Assembly (NCBI GenBank): GCA_009787745.1
Contig: WQST01000184.1
Location: 1 to 5,203 of the forward strand
DNA length: 5,203 bases
Origin: Lachnospiraceae bacterium
GTDB lineage: Bacteria; Bacillota; Clostridia; Lachnospirales; Lachnospiraceae
Direction of reading: 5' to 3'
Shown here in pieces: positions 1 through 4,975 of the stretch; the stretch's first letter is position 1; each line of letters opens with the position of its first letter. Position numbers and translations under genes: made by a program. Below the pieces are notes generated by a model. That model saw only the letters and a list, made by a program, of their open reading frames with translations. It did no database searches and had not been told where the DNA came from.

Positions 1-11
1 TTTTGTTCCAT
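1..11 (-). CDS. Possible start of a divergent gene (only first codons in window)
   Basis: On the minus strand an ATG (complement of 9-11) is preceded by GAGGTG (complement of 15-20), which is a good Shine-Dalgarno match; GAGG ends five bases before the ATG. Only M-E-Q and part of a fourth codon lie inside the window, so the product cannot be named. An alternative minus-strand ATG at 22-20 is in a different frame relation and has no comparable ribosome site. The long non-coding gap to the right would suit a divergent promoter region, but the only minus-strand promoter candidate I see (TTCAAT at 78-83, 17 bases, TATATA at 55-60) is weak. The call rests on the ribosome site alone. Confidence 0.25.
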
Positions 12-137
12 TTACACCTCATGTATTCGCAAGACAAGCTTGTGATAATTAATGTATATATGCCATAACTTTACAGTATTGAAAAGAAAAAGACAAGTTA
101 AATTTTTATGAACATTGAAAATCCGCGATTCATTTGA

Positions 138-166
138 TTGGCTTGGGCGGAAAATCATGATATAAT
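138..166 (+). promoter_or_regulatory. Probable sigma-A promoter P1 of the aminopeptidase operon
   Basis: A -35 like TTGGCT (138-143, four of six consensus bases) is separated by 17 bases from a perfect TATAAT (161-166), which is also preceded by TG one base away (an extended -10, TGATATAAT). Transcription would start near 172-174, giving a leader of about 164 bases before the ATG at 337. The -10 lies inside the left arm of a perfect palindrome, so a protein bound to the palindrome would cover the -10 and start site. This is pattern evidence only. Confidence 0.6.
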
Positions 167-184
167 GTCGCTAGACATTATATC
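159..184. promoter_or_regulatory. Perfect 26-bp palindrome over the P1 -10 (repeat copy 1)
   Basis: The arms GATATAATGTC (159-169) and GACATTATATC (174-184) are exact reverse complements around a 4-base centre, GCTA. The left arm contains the P1 -10 TATAAT and the right arm contains the same -10 reading on the minus strand. Such dyads over a -10 are often operators of dimeric repressors, but I cannot assign a regulator family; TGTC-4-GACA matches no operator I know securely. If transcribed, it would form an 11-bp hairpin, but a start near 173 would leave only the right arm in RNA from P1. Confidence 0.6.
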
Positions 185-185
185 G

Positions 186-202
186 GCGCGTCTTTAGTGC
201 GC
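186..202. repeat. Short GC-rich hairpin, copy 1
   Basis: GCGCG (186-190) can pair with TGCGC (198-202), with one G-U pair at the loop end, around the 7-base loop TCTTTAG. The identical element recurs at 265-281 in copy 2. It is short and would matter only as part of the folded leader RNA. Confidence 0.4.
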
Positions 203-215
203 ATCCCCCGGAGGG

Positions 216-238
216 CATGATTTCCGAAGGGAATCATG
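216..238. repeat. 10-bp hairpin with GAA loop, copy 1
   Basis: CATGATTTCC (216-225) pairs with GGGAATCATG (229-238) around GAA (226-228); one of the ten pairs is G-U. Its last base is also the first base of the second 26-bp palindrome, so hairpins follow one another without spacers. No U-tract follows, so it is not an intrinsic terminator. Confidence 0.65.
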
Positions 239-245
239 ATATAAT
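237..245 (+). promoter_or_regulatory. Second extended -10 motif (repeat copy 2)
   Basis: TGATATAAT recurs here because the -10 is part of the repeat unit. The sequence 17 bases upstream (ATGATT, 217-222) is a poor -35, so activity would depend on the extended -10. If used, it would start transcripts near 252 with a leader of about 85 bases. Confidence 0.3.
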
Positions 246-263
246 GTCGCTAGACATTATATC
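238..263. promoter_or_regulatory. Perfect 26-bp palindrome, repeat copy 2
   Basis: The same 11-base arms (238-248 and 253-263) around GCTA (249-252) as in copy 1. The centre-to-centre distance from copy 1 is 79 bp, about seven and a half helical turns, so two bound proteins would lie on roughly opposite faces. In RNA started at P1 this copy would be fully transcribed and could fold into an 11-bp hairpin. Confidence 0.55.
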
Positions 264-293
264 GGCGCGTCTTTAGTGCGCATCCCCCGAGGG

Positions 294-316
294 CATGATT
301 TCCGAAGGGAATCATG
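294..316. repeat. 10-bp hairpin with GAA loop, copy 2, in the leader next to the ribosome site
   Basis: Same arms as at 216-238 (294-303 and 307-316, loop 304-306). It ends 11 bases before the GGAGAG ribosome site at 328-333, so it leaves that site open while lying directly upstream. It could stabilise the 5' end of the mRNA or of processed transcripts. It also contains an in-frame ATG (295) that is an unlikely start. Confidence 0.6.
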
Positions 317-327
317 ATATCAACAGC

Positions 328-333
328 GGAGAG
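328..333 (+). promoter_or_regulatory. Ribosome binding site that sets the aminopeptidase start at 337
   Basis: GGAGAG lies just ahead of ATG 337, with GGAG ending five bases before it. The upstream in-frame ATG at 295 sits inside the repeat, has a GAGGG only one base away (too close) and would add 14 residues that belong to repeat DNA rather than to the enzyme family. Confidence 0.75.
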
Positions 334-336
334 ATT

Positions 337-2118
337 ATGGAACGAATTACTTGGCTTAGGAATGAGATGAAGAAAGCCCGAATTGATTGTTATTTCCTGC
401 CGACAGGAGATCATCACGGGTCGGAATATGTTTGTGCGGCTTTTAAAGGGCGCGAATTTTTGTCAGGTTTTACAGGTTCCGCAGGAATATTAATCGTTAC
501 GGAAAAAGAAGCGGGGCTATGGACAGACGGGCGTTATTTCACCCAAGCTGAGAAAGAACTTTTAGGCAAAGCGATTAAACTTTATCGAATGGGAGAGCCG
601 AAAGTACCGACCATTTTTGAGTATCTCACAAAAACGCTGAAAGACGGAGAAACCCTGGCATTTGACGGACGGCTTTTATCTATCCAAACAGGTCGGAAAA
701 TTGCTAAAATACAAGAGGATAAGAATATAAAAATCAATTTTGAAGCAGATTTATTAGCCGGTATATGGCGTGAACGCCCGTCGCTTCCGATGAATCCGAT
801 ATGGGAACTAGGGATTGACTGGTGCGGTCAATCAACTGCGGATAAACTAAAAAAGGTTAGAGACAAAATCAATAAAGAGAATGCGGATGCCTTGATAATT
901 AACAGCCTTGATGATATAATGTGGCTCTTTAACATTCGCGGCAGTGATATTCCTGATAATCCTGTGGCGCTGTCATATGCATATGTGGCGGAAGATAAAA
1001 CATATTTATTCGTTCAAACCGAAGCGTTAAGCGAGGAACTTGGCGTCAAGTTCGCGAATTTGGATATAGAAATCGTTGATTATCATAGTTTTTATACCCG
1101 GCTTAATGATTTGGCAATAACACCGAAGCAAAAAATAATCTTGGATCAGGAAAAATGTAATTTTCATATTTACAAAATAATCGAACAAAAAGCAAACCCC
1201 ATCCTTTCTAAAAGCCCGACCGTAATTTTAAAAGCAATTAAAAACGAAGCCGAACTAAGACATTTGAATAATGTTTATAAAAAAGATAGTGCTGCGGTGA
1301 TAAGATTCATCAAGTGGTTAAAAGAAAATGACCAACAGGTCACCGAAATGGAAGCGGCAAGTAAAATAGATCAATTACGGAGAGAAACGGAAGGTTTTAT
1401 TGATTTATCTTTTGGAACGATTGCCGCTTACGGTGCGAATGCGGCGATGATGCATTATCAGGCCACAGAAGATAGTAATACGGTGATTGAAAAAGAAGGG
1501 CTATTTTTGATTGACTCAGGTGGTCAATACTTTGGCGGTACGACGGATGTTACACGGACGATTGTTATGGGTGATGTCAGTAATGATGTTAAGCGTTATT
1601 TCACCGCGGTGGTGCGGGGAATGCTTAATCTAAGTAATTTAACATTTCTTTATGGTTGTACGGGGCGTAACCTTGATATCGCGGCACGTATGCCTTTATG
1701 GGAGCTTAGAAGCGATTATAAATGCGGAACGGGCCATGGCATCGGTTATATGCTGAGTGTTCATGAAGGGCCGCAAAATATCAGGATGCCGTATCGGGAG
1801 GATTGTCAGGAGGCGGTTATTGAACCCGGGATGATAATTTCTAATGAACCGGGGGTTTATAAGGCAGGAGAGTACGGGATTAGGATTGAAAATATAATGG
1901 CGGTCAAAAAAGTTGCGGAAAACGAAGATGGAAAATTCCTCGCTTTTGAACCGCTGACATTTGTACCGATTGATTTAGCGGCGCTTGATGTTACGCGGAT
2001 GTCGGCGGAAGACCGACTTAGGCTTAATGAGTATCATCAGAGTGTATATGAAAATATGTGTGATTATCTTTCGGAGGATGAGCTAATCTGGCTTAAGGAA
2101 GCGACGAAATTTGTTTAA
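337..2118 (+). CDS. pepP: Xaa-Pro aminopeptidase (aminopeptidase P, peptidase family M24B), three-domain form
   Basis: Removes the N-terminal residue from peptides whose second residue is proline; a cytosolic two-metal (usually Mn) enzyme in peptide turnover. The product is 593 residues from ATG 337, the size of the long, human XPNPEP1-like form rather than the ~440-residue E. coli PepP. The N-terminal creatinase-like domain shows LPTGDHHGSEY (about 21-31), GFTGSAG (44-50) and LWTDGRYF (61-68). A second creatinase-like domain covers roughly 150-300 and the pita-bread catalytic domain about 305-525. All five metal ligands are visible: D393 (LIDSGG), D404 (TTDVTR), H467 (GTGHGIGY), E504 (SNEPGVY) and E518 (RIEN); active-site histidines are H373 and H476. 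Spacing of these residues closely follows the human enzyme as I recall it. A C-terminal M24-C tail follows. There is no signal peptide. It is followed almost directly by the DUF1624 gene, so the two are probably co-transcribed. Family call is near certain; in vivo substrates are unknown. Confidence 0.96.
   Translation: MERITWLRNEMKKARIDCYFLPTGDHHGSEYVCAAFKGREFLSGFTGSAGILIVTEKEAGLWTDGRYFTQAEKELLGKAIKLYRMGEPKVPTIFEYLTKTLKDGETLAFDGRLLSIQTGRKIAKIQEDKNIKINFEADLLAGIWRERPSLPMNPIWELGIDWCGQSTADKLKKVRDKINKENADALIINSLDDIMWLFNIRGSDIPDNPVALSYAYVAEDKTYLFVQTEALSEELGVKFANLDIEIVDYHSFYTRLNDLAITPKQKIILDQEKCNFHIYKIIEQKANPILSKSPTVILKAIKNEAELRHLNNVYKKDSAAVIRFIKWLKENDQQVTEMEAASKIDQLRRETEGFIDLSFGTIAAYGANAAMMHYQATEDSNTVIEKEGLFLIDSGGQYFGGTTDVTRTIVMGDVSNDVKRYFTAVVRGMLNLSNLTFLYGCTGRNLDIAARMPLWELRSDYKCGTGHGIGYMLSVHEGPQNIRMPYREDCQEAVIEPGMIISNEPGVYKAGEYGIRIENIMAVKKVAENEDGKFLAFEPLTFVPIDLAALDVTRMSAEDRLRLNEYHQSVYENMCDYLSEDELIWLKEATKFV
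892..920 (+). promoter_or_regulatory. Near-consensus sigma-A promoter motif inside the aminopeptidase gene
   Basis: TTGATA (892-897, five of six), a 17-base spacer, and perfect TATAAT (915-920) with an upstream TG (extended -10). This is closer to consensus than the promoter ahead of the gene. The 12 bases at 911-922 (ATGATATAATGT) also match the repeat unit exactly. The bases encode LIINSLDDIMW of the second domain, so chance in A/T-rich coding sequence is possible. If active it could feed the downstream DUF1624 gene. Confidence 0.35.
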
Positions 2119-2131
2119 AGATGGTGAAGAA

Positions 2132-2920
2132 GTGAAAGACAATTTAGTTAAAAGGCAAAATAAAGAGCGCATAATGGGTATGGATATTATTCGCGGTTTG
2201 GCTCTTATTAATATGATCGCTTATCATTTGCTTTATGATTTGGTTTATATATTTGGGGTATCGATTAGTTGGTTTAGCATCAGACAATGTTTTGTCTGGC
2301 AACAAGCGATTTGCTTTACTTTTATTTTAGTTTCAGGTGTTTCCTTTAAATTAAGCAAAAACCTTCGTAAAAGAGGGCTGATAATTTTATTATGTGCTGT
2401 TATCCTAACTATTTCGACATATTTAGTAATGCCTGAGCAGTTAATTTTATTTGGCATTTTGCATTTTCTCGGGTCGGCGGTTTTTTTAACGATATTGGTA
2501 CAACCGATAATAAAGCGGATTCCTGCGGCGATTGGATTACCGGCGGCTTTATTTTTATTTATATTATTCCGCTATATTTCCTCGGGATACCTCAGCTTTT
2601 TTTCCCTGTGGCAGTTTCCGCTTTCTTCCGGCTTATATAAAACACCGTTTTTGTTTTTTCTGGGACTGCCGAATGCCGCTTTTTCATCGGCGGATTATTT
2701 TCCGCTATTGCCGTGGTGGTTTCTATATCTCGGCGGATATTATCTTGCGGAATGGTTATTCAAGCTTGATAATTTTTTTCTGTCAAAATATCCCTTATCA
2801 CAGGTTGGAATATATAGGGCTTTGCATAACAGCTTAGGTTTTATGGGGCGTAAAAGCCTGATAATTTATATGTTTCATCAGCCAATAATTTATGGGGCTT
2901 TGGTCTTAATGAAATTCTAA
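2132..2920 (+). CDS. DUF1624 / heparan-alpha-glucosaminide N-acetyltransferase-like membrane protein
   Basis: A multi-pass membrane protein of the HGSNAT-catalytic (DUF1624) family, related to the acyltransferase-3/YeiB group. Eukaryotic members transfer acetyl groups across a membrane to a sugar amine; bacterial substrates are mostly unknown, so cell-surface acyl transfer is inference. Family marks (262-residue numbering): MDIIRGLALINMIAYH at 17-32 in the first membrane segment, FGILHFLG at 107-114, DYFPLLPWW at 188-196, and the closing GRKSLIIYMFHQP at 239-251. About eight hydrophobic segments are visible (near 19-43, 55-71, 81-99, 104-123, 131-150, 170-183, 190-208, 240-259). Start: GTG 2132 has GATGGTGA (2119-2126 region) at good spacing; TTG 2111, overlapping the previous stop with AAGGA 11 bases upstream, is an alternative giving 269 residues. 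ATG 2174 would cut into the conserved N-terminus. Its position right behind the aminopeptidase gene implies translation from the same mRNA. Confidence 0.85.
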   Translation: MKDNLVKRQNKERIMGMDIIRGLALINMIAYHLLYDLVYIFGVSISWFSIRQCFVWQQAICFTFILVSGVSFKLSKNLRKRGLIILLCAVILTISTYLVMPEQLILFGILHFLGSAVFLTILVQPIIKRIPAAIGLPAALFLFILFRYISSGYLSFFSLWQFPLSSGLYKTPFLFFLGLPNAAFSSADYFPLLPWWFLYLGGYYLAEWLFKLDNFFLSKYPLSQVGIYRALHNSLGFMGRKSLIIYMFHQPIIYGALVLMKF

Positions 2921-2930
2921 AATTTTCTGG

Positions 2931-2959
2931 TTGATTATCTCGTCAACTGTTAATATACT
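2931..2959 (+). promoter_or_regulatory. Probable sigma-A promoter of the muramidase/exporter unit
   Basis: TTGATT (2931-2936, four of six), a 17-base spacer, and TATACT (2954-2959, five of six). Transcription would start near 2966, leaving a leader of about 25 bases before the ribosome site and ATG 2991. It lies in the only gap between the upstream pair of genes and the muramidase, which separates the two transcription units. No intrinsic terminator is visible ahead of it, so read-through from the aminopeptidase operon remains possible. Confidence 0.6.
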
Positions 2960-2977
2960 TAATGTGAATCAATTTAC

Positions 2978-2985
2978 AAAAGGAG
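2978..2985 (+). promoter_or_regulatory. Ribosome binding site that sets the muramidase start at 2991
   Basis: AAAAGGAG ends five bases before ATG 2991. The open frame extends back to a TTG at 2931, but that TTG is part of the putative -35 box, has no ribosome site and would add 20 residues ahead of the basic N-terminus. Confidence 0.85.
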
Positions 2986-2990
2986 CAACA

Positions 2991-4166
2991 ATGGAACCAT
3001 TGGGAAGAGACGAAGCGAAAAAGAAAATGCGGAATGAAAAGCATCAAAATAACCGCAAAAGACGTGAAACGGGGAATTTATTAGTAACGATAGCTGTTTG
3101 TTTTATCGCGTTAGCGTCACTTACAGGCTGTATTTACCTTCTTTTAGAAAATCAAAGCATGAAACAGGAATTTATTCCTGTTATGGGCAGGATTGAAGAT
3201 GATGTTTTCGGAAACCAAGAAGAATCGGTCAAAGAAGAAGACGAAAATATCTTGCATGTCGATGATGAGGAGGAGGAGATAGATTTATTAACGCAAGCTC
3301 TTTTAGAAAATAAAGATTTTGCCCGGCAAAATACAGCGGATGAAGTACTGGATGAACTAAAATTCCGTTTAACGGAAGGAGAAGAGATTTCGGCGATCCT
3401 TAGAGCGATGTTCCCTAATGATATGGTCGTAATAGCTGATGGAAAATATTATTTTATCCCGATTTTGGATGAACTTAAGAAGCATAGTTACAATACGGAT
3501 AACTTTGTCCTTGATGATAACGGAATCTTAGCTTATCACGATGACGACGGCAATATTATTTCCCAAAAAGGTATCGATGTTTCCCGGTATCAGGAAACCA
3601 TTGATTGGGGGAAGGTTGCTAATGACGGGGTCGATTTCGCGATTATCAGGGTCGGTTTCCGCGGTTCGTCGGAAGGGACTTTGGTAGTCGATACATATTA
3701 TGAAGGTAATATGAAGGGTGCTTTGGATAACGGGGTTGATGTCGGGGTGTACTTTTTTACCCAGGCTTTGAATGAAGCGGAAGCGATTGAAGAAGCGGAA
3801 TTTGTCCTTGAGCATATCGCCGAATATGATGTGAAGTATCCTGTCGTCATTGACGTAGAAGCGATTGACACGCGCAATCCGCGGACACAATTTATGACGC
3901 AGGAAGAGTGGACTAATATTACGATTGCTTTTTGTGAGCGGATTAAGGAAGCGGGATATACGCCGATGATTTATGGGAATTTGCGTAGTTTTTTCCTGAT
4001 GCTTGATATGACGCGGTTAGAGGATTATGAAAAGTGGTTCGCGTTCTTCCGCCCGCAGATGTATTTCCCGTATGAACATAGTATCTGGCAGTATACGGCT
4101 AAGGGGACTGTTGCCGGGATTAAAGGGGAGGTGGATTTGAATGTTGGGTTTAAGGTTTTTGAGTGA
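2991..4166 (+). CDS. Membrane-tethered GH25 muramidase (lysozyme)
   Basis: Cleaves the MurNAc-GlcNAc beta-1,4 bond of peptidoglycan outside the membrane. The 391-residue product starts with a very basic cytosolic tail (K/R-rich, 10-25), then one hydrophobic segment (29-52). LTGC at 44-47 resembles a lipobox, but hydrophobic residues continue after the Cys, so a signal anchor is more likely. An acidic linker follows (69-97, including DDEEEEID), then a small domain (about 99-190) with GKYYFIPI and LKKHSY that I recall from similar clostridial GH25 proteins but cannot name. The GH25 domain spans about 192-391: KGIDVSRYQ (193-201, D196), GVYFFTQ (252-258), VVIDVE (285-290, with the D-x-E pair D288/E290, E290 the expected acid), SIWQYT (364-369) and VDLN (381-384). 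All catalytic landmarks are present, so it should be active. Likely roles are wall remodelling or daughter-cell separation rather than phage lysis, because it is anchored and no holin or phage gene is nearby. The exporter ATPase gene follows after 24 bases. Confidence 0.93.
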   Translation: MEPLGRDEAKKKMRNEKHQNNRKRRETGNLLVTIAVCFIALASLTGCIYLLLENQSMKQEFIPVMGRIEDDVFGNQEESVKEEDENILHVDDEEEEIDLLTQALLENKDFARQNTADEVLDELKFRLTEGEEISAILRAMFPNDMVVIADGKYYFIPILDELKKHSYNTDNFVLDDNGILAYHDDDGNIISQKGIDVSRYQETIDWGKVANDGVDFAIIRVGFRGSSEGTLVVDTYYEGNMKGALDNGVDVGVYFFTQALNEAEAIEEAEFVLEHIAEYDVKYPVVIDVEAIDTRNPRTQFMTQEEWTNITIAFCERIKEAGYTPMIYGNLRSFFLMLDMTRLEDYEKWFAFFRPQMYFPYEHSIWQYTAKGTVAGIKGEVDLNVGFKVFE

Positions 4167-4190
4167 TGATAAAAAATAAGGAGGATTAGC

Positions 4191-4922
4191 ATGAATTACA
4201 GTGTGGAAGTTAACAATGTAACCAAAAAGTTCGGGAAATTTACGGCACTAAATGATATTAATCTTAAAATTGCCGAAGGTGAGGTTTTCTCTTACATCGG
4301 CCCTAACGGAGCGGGCAAATCCACGACAATTCGGGTAATCTTGGGAATTTTACAGGCGACACAAGGAAGTGTGAAAGTATTTGGCAAAGATGCGTGGAAA
4401 GATGCGGTTGAGATACATAAACGCATCGCCTATGTTCCGGGTGATGTGAATCTGTGGCCGAATCTTACAGGCGGTGAAGTAATTGATTTGTTTGTGAGCC
4501 TGAGAGGAACGCATAATAAAGCGCTACGCGAAAAGTTGATTAAGGCGTTTGATCTTGACCCAACCAAAAAATGCCGTACATATTCTAAAGGAAACAGGCA
4601 AAAAGTTGCTTTGATAGCGGCATTTGCTTCTGAGGCCGACTTATACATTTTAGATGAACCGACAAGCGGTCTTGACCCGCTGATGGAACAGGTTTTTCAG
4701 GAATGTGTACTGGAGCAGAAAAAAGAGGGAAAGGGTATCTTACTTTCAAGCCACATAATGTCAGAAGTTGAAAGGCTTTGCGATCGGATCGGAATTATCA
4801 GAGAAGGGGAAATAGTTCAGGTAGGTACTTTAGAAGAGCTTCGCAATCAGTTCAGCGCGAATAATCCCGGTAAAAATGAGCCGACCTTAGAAGAATTATT
4901 CATGCAACACTATAAAAAGTAG
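4191..4922 (+). CDS. ABC-2 exporter ATP-binding protein (TnrB-type, probable drug/metabolite efflux)
   Basis: The cytosolic ATPase that powers the permease encoded next. The 243-residue protein has Walker A GPNGAGKST (37-45, K43), signature motif YSKGNRQKV (131-139, a variant of LSGGQ), Walker B LYILDEP (151-157, D155 and catalytic E156), D-loop SGLD (159-162) and switch H188 (SSHIMSE). The usual Q-loop glutamine position reads YVPGDVNLWP (81-90), with G84 where Q is common; I recall this PGD/PGE form from this subgroup, so it is probably not a defect. The C-terminal EPTLEELFMQHY is typical of drug-type ABC-2 ATPases. AAGGAGGAT at 4178-4186 is the strongest ribosome site in the window. The neighbouring permease supports an exporter of polyketide-like or other hydrophobic compounds (COG3559-type partner), but the substrate is inference. 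Length is slightly short of DrrA-type ATPases, as expected for this group. Confidence 0.93.
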   Translation: MNYSVEVNNVTKKFGKFTALNDINLKIAEGEVFSYIGPNGAGKSTTIRVILGILQATQGSVKVFGKDAWKDAVEIHKRIAYVPGDVNLWPNLTGGEVIDLFVSLRGTHNKALREKLIKAFDLDPTKKCRTYSKGNRQKVALIAAFASEADLYILDEPTSGLDPLMEQVFQECVLEQKKEGKGILLSSHIMSEVERLCDRIGIIREGEIVQVGTLEELRNQFSANNPGKNEPTLEELFMQHYKK

Positions 4923-4931
4923 AGTAGTATG

Positions 4932-4949
4932 AGTCGCGAGAGCGCGGCT
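4932..4949 (+). terminator. Intercistronic hairpin between ATPase and permease, possible weak terminator
   Basis: AGTCGCG (4932-4938) pairs with CGCGGCT (4943-4949), with one G-U pair, around the loop AGAG. It is followed by only four Ts (4949-4952), so termination would be weak at most. It sits 10 bases after the ATPase stop codon and 15 before the permease ribosome site (GGGAGG, 4965-4970). It may lower permease expression relative to the ATPase or protect the upstream mRNA end. Confidence 0.45.
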
Positions 4950-4975
4950 TTTCAGTACCTGATAGGGAGGTTAAA

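Larger units (their letters stand above)
153..320. repeat. Tandem 78/79-bp repeat, two copies plus an 11-bp stub
   Basis: Copy 1 spans 153-231 (79 bp), copy 2 spans 232-309 (78 bp), and 310-320 repeats the first 11 bases of the unit. By eye the copies differ only by one G: CCCCCGGAGGG at 205-215 against CCCCCGAGGG at 284-293. Each unit contains, in order, a 26-bp palindrome with TATAAT in each arm, a short GC-rich hairpin with a 7-base loop, and a 10-bp hairpin with a GAA loop. Near identity points to a recent duplication or to conversion keeping copies alike. The repeat ends 7 bases before the ribosome site of the next gene. I do not recognise the unit as a named repeat family. Confidence 0.93.
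12..336. other. Intergenic region with promoter and tandem hairpin repeats
   Basis: This gap of about 325 bases has no convincing gene. Its left part (12-120) is A/T-rich and holds a 10-bp palindrome, ACAAGCTTGT at 34-43, but nothing else I can name. The right part (about 134-336) holds a forward promoter, two copies of a 78/79-bp repeat and the ribosome site of the aminopeptidase gene. I see no riboswitch-like aptamer, no tRNA and no U-tract terminator. The region is best read as the 5' regulatory region and leader of the downstream gene, possibly shared with a divergent gene. Confidence 0.7.

Noticed and set aside
31..97. Direct repeat AAGACAAG at 31-38 and 90-97, and palindrome ACAAGCTTGT at 34-43
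   Set aside because: Eight matching bases and a 10-bp palindrome are expected by chance at this composition, and neither lines up with a promoter.
153..309. Possible CRISPR array or phage/transposon end
   Set aside because: The two copies touch with no spacer, the units are too long for CRISPR repeats, and no transposase, integrase or target-site duplication is visible.
295..336. Upstream in-frame ATG 295 as the start of the aminopeptidase
   Set aside because: It lies in the repeat hairpin, its GAGGG is only one base away, and the added residues are translated repeat DNA. ATG 337 has a proper ribosome site and fits the family's N-terminus.
2532..2837. A 101-residue + strand frame inside the DUF1624 gene
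   Set aside because: It is an out-of-frame reading of a well-recognised membrane protein gene and shows no domain or ribosome site of its own.
2931..2990. TTG 2931 as the start of the muramidase
   Set aside because: No ribosome site precedes it, it overlaps the probable -35 box, and ATG 2991 has AAAAGGAG at ideal spacing.
3262..3280. Run of GAGGAGG resembling a ribosome binding site inside the muramidase gene
   Set aside because: It encodes the Asp/Glu linker and no start codon in a useful frame follows at the right distance.
3528..3890. A 120-residue minus-strand frame opposite the GH25 domain
   Set aside because: It is antisense to conserved catalytic-domain codons, with no ribosome site or recognisable motif. 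The smaller minus-strand frames at 2245-2457, 4430-4648 and 4900-5184 were rejected on the same grounds.
4300..4450. Loss of the Q-loop glutamine as a sign of a dead ATPase
   Set aside because: All other motifs are intact and a PGD/PGE Q-loop is, as I recall, normal for this ABC-2 subgroup.
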